From contig OV121086.1 of NCBI GenBank assembly GCA_921293015.1, positions 31,048,254 through 31,112,253 of the forward strand: a DNA stretch of 64,000 nt, read 5' to 3'. Both the position numbers and the translations under genes were made by a program. Source of the DNA: Phorcus lineatus. Lineage: Eukaryota; Mollusca; Gastropoda; Trochida; Trochidae. The notes under the pieces are model-generated. The model saw only the letters and a program-made list of their open reading frames with translations. It ran no database searches and had not been told where the DNA came from. This document shows, piece after piece, positions 47,270 through 57,949 of this stretch (the stretch's first letter is position 1; the number at the start of each line of letters is the position of its first letter).

Positions 47270-50200
47270 AATCCTTCCAGTGCCTTCAACCCAAGAATAT
47301 ATGTTTGCTTGGGCTCATGGGAGTCAAAACAAAGTTCCATGAAATTCAGCCCAAGTAGATCTCCCTAGCGAGATATATTCTTCTGGTGCTCAAAATCCAG
47401 AACTTCACATTCGTCCAGCCTCATGAGAGAAAACAAAGTTCCATAAAATCCTGGTCGAGTGTGATCGGCAGCCTGATATGATTGATCGTTGTTGTCTTGG
47501 GAGTCGATGACTCTCAGGAATCCCTGATAATGGCACTGGGTGTGGTAGGTGGTGGTTATGGAATCGAAGAGCCCAAAGTTACGTGCTTTTGGGGTCACTG
47601 TGCCCTCCAGAATTACTATCCATTGGTTTGCATTATTCAACAGCAAAGTGATAATGACACATTGTTTACAAAGATTTATATCCAAGCAAAATGGCGGCTG
47701 AAAAGAAGTGGTAGACGACAGTCTACACAAAATGTGACTGTATATTTTAAAAAGTTGGTATAAATGAAAAATGTTAAAAGGAGTGCAGGATCATACTTAA
47801 TTTCAGGGCTGAGGCATCTAGACCTGCCAACATTTTCTAGGCTTAAGAAGGCTCCTTAAATGTTTTGCCCTAAGATCTGGATTACAAACTAAAGAAGTCG
47901 TCGCTAGATTCAGGCAATTGACAGCGCTTTCAGTGTATGTATATTGGAATATTATGCCATAATTGTAAATCGAATGAATGCAGAAATGGTTTTACATTAC
48001 ATAAACCGAATGAAAGAAAGTAAATAACTTTCACCAGTTTGTATAACTATTCCAAAAGAAAAATCAAAAATCCAAATTTCATTTTTTTTAAAACAAAAAG
48101 AATTAGGCAAATGTTTGAAATCGCTTACACAAAAACTGTGTGTTATTCTAATTTGTTAAGTCATTGTTGTGGGCATGTTAATTCATGATACTATATCTAA
48201 ACAGTTACGTTTATATTTTCCAGTTTTGATTCCTTTAAAAAAAGCATTAATAAAAAAAAATATTTCATAAGAAAAATATATTCCTCTAACATGTTCATTG
48301 ATAAATGGAAAATATAGCGCAACCCAATCAGAATTAGTGAAGTAGGTGACCGAATGAATTGCATTGATCAACTATAACATTTAATAAACTAAAAGTCGCC
48401 AAGCTATGCGATTGAATCAACCTTCCAATTTTAAAGAAAAGCCGGTCTTCAAATATATAAGAAGACACATTCGCAGCATAAACCGATTTCAAATGACAGC
48501 AGTTTCTCATTTTTCATGAAAACGTCGACAGAAATTTTCATACGTGACAGAAAGATAGTTATTTTGAAAGATCAGCATCGGTTTGATTCTAGCCACGGTG
48601 TGTGAAAGAGTAACTTCCGTCGAGTAATTATTGGCATTTAACTTGCAACGTTTGACAACAAAGGAAGAAAACCGACACAACATGAGTCCAATTAAATAGC
48701 TTAAACAAGGTTTAAACTCGCATTTGATTTGAAGTTCCTGTTTTTAGTGTGAAAAATTCTTCAATCGGATCTTGGATATTCTCGAAGTAAAACAAACGTT
48801 GAAGCACAATAGTCTACTCGCTTGAGGCAAGAATTCAGATCAACACAGGGACATCAGCTGAAGACATCTAAGCCTCTGGTGGAATGCAGGAATCAAGGAA
48901 CATACTGTGAATACTACATCGGTCAGGGAAAAACAGGTCTGATTACTTCAAAAAGTATAATGGAAACCTGAAAAACAGCCACAACAAACGGAATGTTTAT
49001 CCAAGGCATAAATACGTGTATAGTTGCCTTGAGGCAAACATGCCATGTTGGTTTTTGTACTTCTCGCGAGATCTCGCACTGACTGATGAGAGCGGAGGGA
49101 TATTTGACAGAACGTTGATGTTATCAGACCCCCGAAAAGTTTCCGAGTACAGCTAATCACTCGAGTCTGGTTGTTATGAAAACATGAAAGAAAAAAAAGG
49201 AGGGTACTATAGATGTCATCGTTTTCATGCAATATTATGAAATACAGTACCGAGAATGAACTGAATCTGAAGTGTTTTCTGATGACGTGAGCAATGAAGG
49301 TTATGATTGCTTATGGCACGTTAGATTATCCACGTGATTAATTAATGTTATACAAATACGCCATCAAATTAGCAGAAAGGTTCATGTCATCAGTTACAGG
49401 GATCAGATACGTTAAATTACAACATGTCGCCGAACAGCTTGCATACCATGTTTACAGAAGCTTATTGTAACACGAAACACACGAATAACTGTCTCAAATT
49501 GCTGAAACAACATAGAACCTTGCGGCATTGAAAGTGGAATTTGATACTCTTAATATCATAGATTCTAGATTGATGCCCTGAAATGGACAATCTCTATGAA
49601 CTCATGTGTGTCATATGTTCGAATTTGATCTTTGCTGAGCATAGCACTGTGAATATGGCCTGAAGTTCCACAAAAAGGGTGCGGCTTGGTTGGATTATCT
49701 GAAGGTAAAGCACCCGCCTCAGAAGTTGGGGGACTTACGGTGTTACGATTAAGATTGAGAAAATGCATCTGTCCATCTATTTGTAAATACAAATATGGAA
49801 AAAATATGCTTTGAACATATTAATTGCATTTTCGCTAAGCCTTGTTGAAAAAACTTAAAAGTAGTGGTTTTACATGTATGTGTAGGTAATTGCAAACATC
49901 CTAAACCACACAATCTTTCGAATAATAATATTCCAATTAATCAAAACATGTATCATTTATGCAATCGATATTAAAGTATGTTCTGTTTTGTTTTATCGTT
50001 AGATCTGCTCTCTAACATACTTATCAATAAACGTCCATATCAATCACCACTAGTCTGGGGTTCGAATCCCACCAGGGGCTCGGCAACTTTATTTTCTCTA
50101 TATCACTGCAGTTTCACCGCAATGCATAGCCACAATGGTGTTGCGGGCTTTCTCCCTGTACTAATACTACCAGCAGTGATATCAGTCAAAAACTCTTGAA

Positions 50201-51500
50201 CGCGGCGTTAAACCCCAAACCAGATCAACCACCACTAACAAAAAAAGGACTCCTAAATAATGACAAGTTACATTTTGATAAAATTGCTTTTCAAAACCTA
50301 GACATTTACTTTGGATGAGGCCTTAAAGGAGGGGCTTTTTAAGAAAGAAGGCTTTGTAAATCATGCAGCAAATTTGTTTAGAATTAACAATGTTATCCCT
50401 TGTTCAACTTAGACTGTCGTTCCTACCTACTGCGCGCACATGTCAATGTCATCAAAAAGTGAACATCACAGCTGGATCATTGGAAAGGAAACGATCCATT
50501 CTAAAACGAACCATGACAAACGAAACTGAGAATGTTGTTCAAACAGCGACGACAGAACAATATCTGTGCTTGCTTGTTGCTAGTGTGATGTCGAAAAGAT
50601 GAATGACTTTAAAGAGAAAGAGAAAACAGTTGGCAGATAGTTTAATTGGAAAACATTGGAAAAGTAAAACATCTTTTTGATAACGTGACGTATTTTTATG
50701 TATTAGTATTTGTTGAATGCATGTGGGGAATAAGTAAACAGTGAGTATTGCTGTTAAAAATTTCATCCAAGTCTTCAGTAACACTTATGGTTAACATTTG
50801 CTTAAGAAATAGATCTCAAAATAAAACATCAATTAACTTAATTTATGACAAGAGTCCGTTTCTTCTCTGTCATTAAAACATCTTTCTGGAATGTTTCATT
50901 TTGTAAATGGTAAATACGATTGTAAACTGACATCTTGTTATTTACAGCTACGTTCATATTTTCTTCACATCTTTGTCACACGAAGCACTGATTGTAGGAG
51001 GGTCTTGGTTAACAAAATACGTTGAGAAAAATCATTAGGAAAAAAAGCTTGTTCACGTAAATCTTATCATAGATTTTCAAACCCGAAAAATATTATATGG
51101 CATGATTAATAAGCAATACAAGTTTTACTTACTTGCTAAGATATTTAAAAGTAATGCATGTTCTATTGTCTGTCATAACTTCTCAAAAACATCAGTTTCT
51201 ATCTTATGGATAGCTGTTACGATACATTTCCTATTGACTTTAAAAAAACAAATTGTAAACCTTAGATTTCAATCAGGTTCAGAAAACGATCTATGATTGT
51301 CAATGCAACACTCAGTAAATGTTGATTTCATACTTAATACATACTTGATTATTTCACTGATTGAGAACACCAAATTGATATTGTATAAGTTACTTATTGA
51401 AGCTCAAATGTCCTGTGACAATATACCATCATATATATTGATTGGCGTTAACTCGATGACGCCCTTTAAATATCGTATCCTATGTTAAGAATTAGCATTG
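47270..51500. repeat. Tandem segmental duplication, copy 1
   Basis: The most complete copy. It has four blocks found again downstream: alpha (47360-47720; copy at 51950-52270), beta (48450-48840; copy at 52360-52740), gamma (48830-49540; copies at 52740-53070 and 54720-55490) and delta (50340-51500; copies at 55790-56431 and 56432-57780). Block gamma at 48840-49530 is nearly identical to 54760-55470. No intact gene is recognised in any block. Confidence 0.8.
50053..50226 (+). mobile_element. tRNA-derived SINE, 5'-truncated
   Basis: It begins inside the tRNA-like head at box B (GGGGTTCGAATCCCACC). It shares GTTTCACCGCAATGCATAGC and GTTGCGGGCTTTCTCCCTG with the SINE at 43866 and ends AACTCTTGAACGCGGCGTTAAA. 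Confidence 0.8.
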
Positions 51501-51899
51501 TAATTAAACAAACTTCAACAGAAGTTAACAATATATTTGGTCTAATATATGCACAAGTAATATATGTTAATTTGATAGTGAAGAATATTTTGTATTTAAC
51601 TTTTGGGACAATTTATTGAAAGATTTGAACAACCTAAGGACCAGGCAGCAATCGACAACACTAACGTTTTTCAAATTAAACTTCTTTAGTCAGTTATTAT
51701 AGCTCATCTCCTTATCGCGACTGCATTTCAATGGGTGAAACTAGATGAAATAAAACATTTAACCAACAATGCATTTATCTTGATTGTATGATAATTTGTG
51801 CTAACAACCTGTTTTTGTTTTTAAAATATAAAGATGTAAACATAGATTCACGGCAAATTTAACAGAAGCCTAAGAGATATAACAGAATTCAAATACAGG

Positions 51900-53070
51900 T
51901 CCTGAGTGAGTGAGATATGTTCTGCTTGTGTTCCAAAATCCAGTACTTCATATTAGTTCAGACTCTTGAGACAAAACAAAGTTCCATGAAATTAAGCCGA
52001 AGTAAAACTTCAAAGCGAAATATATTCTTATTGTATTCAAAATCCACACCTTCTTGTTGAGAAAAAACAAAGTTCCATAAAATCCTGTCGAGTGTTCGCC
52101 AGCCTGATATGATTGGTCATTGGTGTCTTGGGAGTCGCAAACTCTCCGGAATCCCTGGTAATGGCACTGGGTGTGGTAGGTGGTGGTTATGGAATCCAAG
52201 AACTTAAAATTACATTGTTTTTAGATCACTGTGCTCTCCACAAAGGCTATCAATTGGTTTGCTAAATCCAACAGTAAGCAGACAGAATTCAGTGTGGAAA
52301 ATGTAATTCTATTTGTAAGCAAAGTGTCCACTGACAAGTATTAGTTGCTAGTCGTCAATCCATAAGAAGTCGCATTCGCAGTATAAGCCAATTCAAATGA
52401 CGTCAGATTCTTAGTTTTGATGACAACGTCAACGGTAGTTATTTGTTTTGAAAGTCAGTCTCGGTTTGACTCTAGTCATGGTGTGTTGAAGAGTAACTTC
52501 CGGTTAGATGGCATAAAATTTGGCAACACCAAAACCAACACAATTTGAGTCATATAACAGACCTTAAAGAAGAATCAAACTCACAATTAATTGAGGAATA
52601 CTTTTTCAAATAACTTTCACAATGAAAATTGCTTAAACAGGATCTTGGATATTCTCAAAGCAAAACTGATGTTCATAATTGACTTGCAATAACAAAATAG
52701 TCAATATCACTTGAGACATAGAGACACCAGTGCTGAAGACATCTAAGCCTGTTAACGTACACTGTATGCGTAATCAAGTAACATATTGCGAATACTACAT
52801 AGGTGAGGGAAAAACAGGTCTAGTTACTTCAAAAAGTATAATGGAAACCTGAAAAACAGCCACAATAAACGAAATGCTTATCCAAAGCATAAAGTACGTG
52901 TTTAGTTGCCTACAAGAAAACATGCCATGTTGGTTTTTGTTGTTCTCTAACTGATTAGAGCAGAGAGATGAAGTTCTGGGTGGAAAGCTCATGGCATGTT
53001 AGATTATCCAAGTGATTAATTTATGTTATGCAAATACTCCATCAAATTCCAATGCATCTTGCTTTTTTTA
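51900..53070. repeat. Tandem segmental duplication, copy 2 (diverged, deleted)
   Basis: Blocks alpha, beta and gamma of copy 1 follow in the same order but are shorter and clearly more diverged. It contains, for example, the alpha segment TGGCACTGGGTGTGGTAGGT and the gamma segment TCAAAAAGTATAATGGAAAC. Block delta is absent. Confidence 0.75.
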
Positions 53071-53713
53071 CAAACATTTGAGTGTTTACATGTAAGAGGC
53101 GAAAGAAAAATAGTCACGTTGTCATTGAATGTCTACATCTACATCGTTACGGAATTTTATGATATTCCTTAAATGTCTGTATAAGAGAGATACTTTGTAT
53201 TGTGATGTCAGTTTTGATAGGTTCATTTTAATGCAATTATTACATCTTACGTCATAATAGTCTCGCCACGTCCTTAAAAACTTTTGTCCATTCAGAAATG
53301 TTCATGATTGTCAAATGATACAATATTTGACAACTCCTTGTAGATAACCAGAGGTTCTTCAGTTTGAAAATACAAAGAAGACCTTGTGATGTAAACCTCT
53401 ATCCCAAACATATTTATGCATTGTAACTGAAGACAATACAATTGGTATATGTTTTGTAAGCCTTGCGATGATTGTTTTTATCATGGCTTATTTATTTCGT
53501 CTGTGTGTTTTTCTGTTTTGCTCTTTAGTTTCTCTGAATCTATTTGTGTATCACAATTTCTCAAAAGAAGTTGAGGGTCGAACTATACTTCTACCTGACA
53601 TGTTTTTCAGCATTTAAAAGATGAAAAAAAACGGGTTCATTATGGCCTGACGTGATAACCTGTATTCAGAGCGTTTCTAAACACGACGAGTTTGACATTA
53701 TTTTTAAATCACC

Positions 53714-54549
53714 CAATCTCATTAAAATGAAATCTAAAATGGCCCACTACATTACGCGTGTAGAAATCACCAGGCTCCGTTACGAAAGCCGTTAGGTGTG
53801 CCCATGACGTAATTCAAATCCGCCAATCAGCGAGTTCCCCCACAGTCTAGAGTGCAGGCGAAATCAATACGCTTGTACGCTTCTCAACACTCGGAAAACG
53901 ATAATTTCCGACTGTTTTCCGAATGTCGAACTGCCTTTTTATCCGAATGAATGTTTTGTATGTACTTTCTATTTGCCCTAGCTCGGTTTGTTGGACAAAA
54001 AAGTCAAATCGAAAGCTATGTAGTTATCTTTCGCAAAGCAAACTCTGCATACCTCAACGAAATGATTTAGTAGTCGGGACCAATCCAAAATGCTATTTCT
54101 TGAAACAGATACGTTGTATAAATGTTTTGTCTTTAAATTTGTAGTAATCGTTGAATATTTTTTAATTTCGAGAAAAGAGTTAACCATTAACATGTTGAAA
54201 TACGAAAACTACCAAATCATGTATAAGAACCAATAAGTAGTTTCATGATAATTATATATCAGTCATATGCGATGTACGATGTTACTTCTGTCGGGTTTTC
54301 TTTTACATATGCAAATTACTTTAACTTGTTCCATGTTACATGGAAAAAATATTATTTCAACTTCAATCAGCGAAGATATTAGCAATTCCGTAGAAGGCCG
54401 CGTCAAAAAGGTATCTGGGGCAAGCTAATGAGATTTAGAGGTCAAATTGAGGCAAAGGTTAAACCGACGGCTTGAGTAGAGGAGCCTTGTGAGATATATA
54501 ATCTGCGTAACGTAGAGCCGCAATATTAGATTTCATTTTAATGAGATTG
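53714..54549. mobile_element. 836-bp TIR element
   Basis: Perfect 24-bp terminal inverted repeats (53714-53737, 54526-54549; core ATCTCATTAAAATGAAATCT) continue as a diverged inverted match for roughly 100 bp (TTACGC, GGCTCC and GCCGT motifs on both sides). No transposase frame. It sits between duplication copies 2 and 3. No target duplication was identified. Confidence 0.65.
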
Positions 54550-54689
54550 AAAATCTACAAACCAAGCTCAAACCAAGGGTCCAAAGAAACTGTTTGAATC
54601 GACCAAATGAAAAATGGTTTGACCTTTATGGGAAGGTTATGTTCTTACAAAATCATTATGCATTTTAAAGCACAATTTGAGTACAAAAA

Positions 54690-56431
54690 TCAATACCAGG
54701 GATCTAGAAGACGTTCGTAATTGACTCACAATAGCAAAATAGTCTAATCGTTTGAGGCAAGAATTCAGATCAACACAGGGACATCAGTGCTGAAGACATC
54801 TAAGCCTCTGGTGGAATGCAGGAATCAAGGAACATACTGTGAATACTACATCGGTCAGGGAAAAACAGGTCTGATTACTTCAAAAAGTATAATGGAAACC
54901 TGAAAAACAGCCACAACAAACGGAATGTTTATCCAAGGCATAAATACGTGTATAATTGCCTTGAGGCAAACATGCCATGTTGATTTTTGTACTTCTCGCG
55001 AGATCTCGCACTGACTGGTGAGAGCGTAGGGATATTTGACAGAACGTTGATGTTATCAGATCCCCGAAAAGTTTCCGAGTACAGCTAATCACTAGTCTGG
55101 TTGTTATGAAAACATGAAAGAAAAAAAGAGAGGGTACTATAGATGTCATCGTTTCCATGCAATATTATGAAATACAGTACCGGGAATGAACTGGATCTTC
55201 AGATTTTTCTGGTGAAGTGGGTGATGAAATCTATGATGGAATGCTATTGCTTATGGCACGTTAGATTATCCACGTGATTAATTCATGTTATTCAAATACG
55301 CCATCAAATTAATAGAAAGGTTCATGTCATCAGTTACAGGGATCAGATACGTTAAATTACTACATGTCGCCGAACAGCTTGCATACCATGTTTACAGTTG
55401 CTTATTGTAACACGAAACACACGAATAACTGTCTCAAATTGCTGAAACAACATAGAACCTGGTGGCATTGAAAGTGGAATTTGATGCTTTGAGAATTAAT
55501 ATCAGTAGTTTTTCATGAAACTACATGTACATACGTAAATGCATACATGTTCATCCTATGTATTTTAAAAAATCATTCAAATCACACGCATTATTCGACC
55601 TGCATTATTTATACAATCTTTATTTCAGAATATTCTGTTTGTTTCCTACCGCAATGCACAGCCACAACCTTATTGCATTAATACTATGATAGATATATCA
55701 GCCATGACATAAGTGAGGTACTCTTGAAAGCGGCGTTTAACTCCAAATCACCTAACCTCAAACAACTTAAATACTATATGAAGCCTAAGAAAAAAGGCTT
55801 TGTAAATCATGCAGCAAATTTGTTTAGATTATTTTTTCCCTTGTTCAACTTACGCTGCCGTTCCTACCTACTGCGCGCACATGTCAATGTCATCAAAAAG
55901 TGAGCATCACAGCTGGATCTACAAAAACTAAACGATCCGTTCTAAAACGAACCATGATAAACGAAACTGAGAATGCTGTTCAAATGGCGACGACAGAACT
56001 ATATCTGTGCTGGCTTGTTGCTAGTGTAATGTCGAAAAGATGAATGACTTTAAAGAGAAAGAGAAAATGGTTGGCAGATAGTTTAATTGGAAAACATTGG
56101 AAAAGTAAAACATCTTTTTGATAACGTGACGTATTTTTATGTATTAGTATTTGTTGAATGCATGTGGGGAATAAGTAAACAGTGAGTATTGCTGTTAAAA
56201 ATTTCATTCAAGTCTTCAGTAAGACTTATGATTAACATATGCTTAAGAAATAGATTTCAAAATAAAACATCAAATAACTTATTTTCTGACAAGATTTCGT
56301 TTTTTCTTTCTTCTCTGTCATTAAAACAACTTTCTGGAATGTTCCATTTAGTAAATGGTAAAAACGATTGTAAATTGACATCTTGTTATTTACAGCTACG
56401 TTCCTTATCTTCACATCTTTGTCACACGAAG
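54690..56431. repeat. Tandem segmental duplication, copy 3
   Basis: Blocks gamma and delta are in the order of copy 1, including a shortened SINE at the same relative place. The gamma block is nearly identical to copy 1. The 3' junction at about 56431 joins CACGAAGCACTG of delta directly to TGCTTGCTTGTTGCTAG, an earlier point of delta, which marks a tandem duplication breakpoint. Confidence 0.8.
55647..55752 (+). mobile_element. SINE remnant inside duplication copy 3
   Basis: Retains CTACCGCAATGCACAGCC and the end TACTCTTGAAAGCGGCGTTTAA. The central GTTGCGGGCTTTCTCC region is lost. It is positionally equivalent to the SINE at 50053. Confidence 0.7.
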
Positions 56432-57780
56432 CACTGTGCTTGCTTGTTGCTAGGGTAATGTCGATACGAGTAACAACTTTTTAAAAATTAAATGAATGAG
56501 AAAATGGTTTAATCCTTGATATTTTCTGTCAAAACAAAAAAGGTTTATTAGCATTTTGAAGACGGCTTAAAATTAGGGTAATTGGCAAATTTTTGCTCTT
56601 AAAAAGTGCATTGAAACCATACAAATTCTTGGAATGTTTTTTTACTTTTGTGACTATGCCAAAAATTCAGATTCAATATAGAAAGCCAAAACATTGCAAA
56701 AGGAAAACATCTTTTTGACAACGTGAGGTATTTTATGTATTCGTATTCTTTGAAAGCATGTGAGGAATATGTAAACAGTTTTTTTATTTTATTTTTTTTA
56801 TTCCAATAAATAATCAATACATTTCAGAAAGACATAACATAATCAGCAATACGAATAGATAGATAATATACTAATTCAACCAAATTATAGAGTCATAGTA
56901 TAAATTATATGAAGAGAGGAGATAGACAGAGAGAGGGAGCTACAAATGAAGAGAGAGATAGAGAGAGGGAGGGAGTGGGAGATAGTTTGTAAGAGGTAAA
57001 AACATATCAAATAATACATTGGTTTGGTTTGAGTCAAACAACATATGCAATGGGGCCCATTTTTTAGTATATTCACTTTTATCTTCAGAAATGAATTTTT
57101 CAATGTTATGATAATGTTTTATTTGATATAATAACTGAAGAAATATGGGAGATGTGTGGGTATATTGACAACGTGAGGTATTTTATGTATTCGTAGTCTT
57201 TGAAAGCATGTGAGGAATATCTAAACAGTTAGTATTGATGTTAAAAATTTCATTCAGGTCTAGAGTAAGACTTATGATTCACATATGCCTAAGAAATTAA
57301 TCTTAAACTAAAACAACAAATAACTTATTTTATAACAAGAATTCGTTTTTTTCTCTCCTTACAACCATGAGTTATGTTCATATTTTCTTCATATATGTGA
57401 TACAACAATCACTGATTATAGATAGGAGGGTCTTGGAAGAGGTTTAGAGGGTATTATTAGAGAAAAGTGAATAATGTAAAATTATAGAATTATAGCAATC
57501 ACTTTTTCAAATCACAAAATATTGTAATAAAAGATAAATAAGCATTACCGGTTTTACTAACTTGCTACATTATGAAATTTTTTTTTTTTTATAATGCATG
57601 TTCTTTGGTCGGTCATTACTTCTCAACTGATCAGTTTTTATCGTCTGGATAACATACACATTTAAATAACCAAACTGTTCCCATTGACTTAAACAACAGA
57701 TTACAAACATTTGAACGTAGCCAGATAATTGTGTACAAATAGGTGTTTCAAAAATAGACAAGTTTATATAATTTTGCAAC
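56432..57780. repeat. Tandem segmental duplication, copy 4 (block delta only)
   Basis: A second, more diverged delta block, colinear with 50570-51300 (for example TTCTTCATAT, GGAGGGTCTTGG and ATAATGCATGTTCTTTGGTC counterparts). It is interrupted by a LINE insertion at 56781-57164. Confidence 0.7.
56715..57230 (-). mobile_element. L1-like LINE 3' fragment flanked by 66-bp direct repeats
   Basis: The insert 56781-57164 begins with a T-rich tract (the poly-A tail of a minus-strand element). On the minus strand it reads ...IEKFISEDKSEYTKKWAPL..., similar to the end of the LINE frame at 16129-16370. The flanks 56715-56780 and 57165-57230 are direct repeats of 66 bp with two mismatches. In the paralogous delta blocks at 50680-50760 and 56110-56195 the same sequence occurs once with no insert. 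A purine-rich GAGAGA tract (56917-56985) lies within. Confidence 0.72.
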
Positions 57781-57949
57781 AGTCAATAAATATCGTCATT
57801 CTGACAACTATGCTAAACTAGGAATTAACGTCATTCTCAATCAACAATCTAATTTCGAATGATACAGACAATATATATTTTTTAACGTGTAATTTCAATC
57901 CCACATATTTTTGTGATTTAAATACTTGTCATAATATTGGTACATATAA
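57781..57949. other. Short unique spacer before the satellite array
   Basis: AT-rich sequence without recognised features between the duplicated region and the first satellite monomer. Confidence 0.4.

Noticed and set aside
48948..49232. 94-codon minus-strand frame with a similar 92-codon frame at 54880-55158 as a duplicated gene
   Set aside because: The DNA itself is almost identical because of segmental duplication. The diverged copy at 52795-53000 does not keep the frame, and no domain is recognisable.
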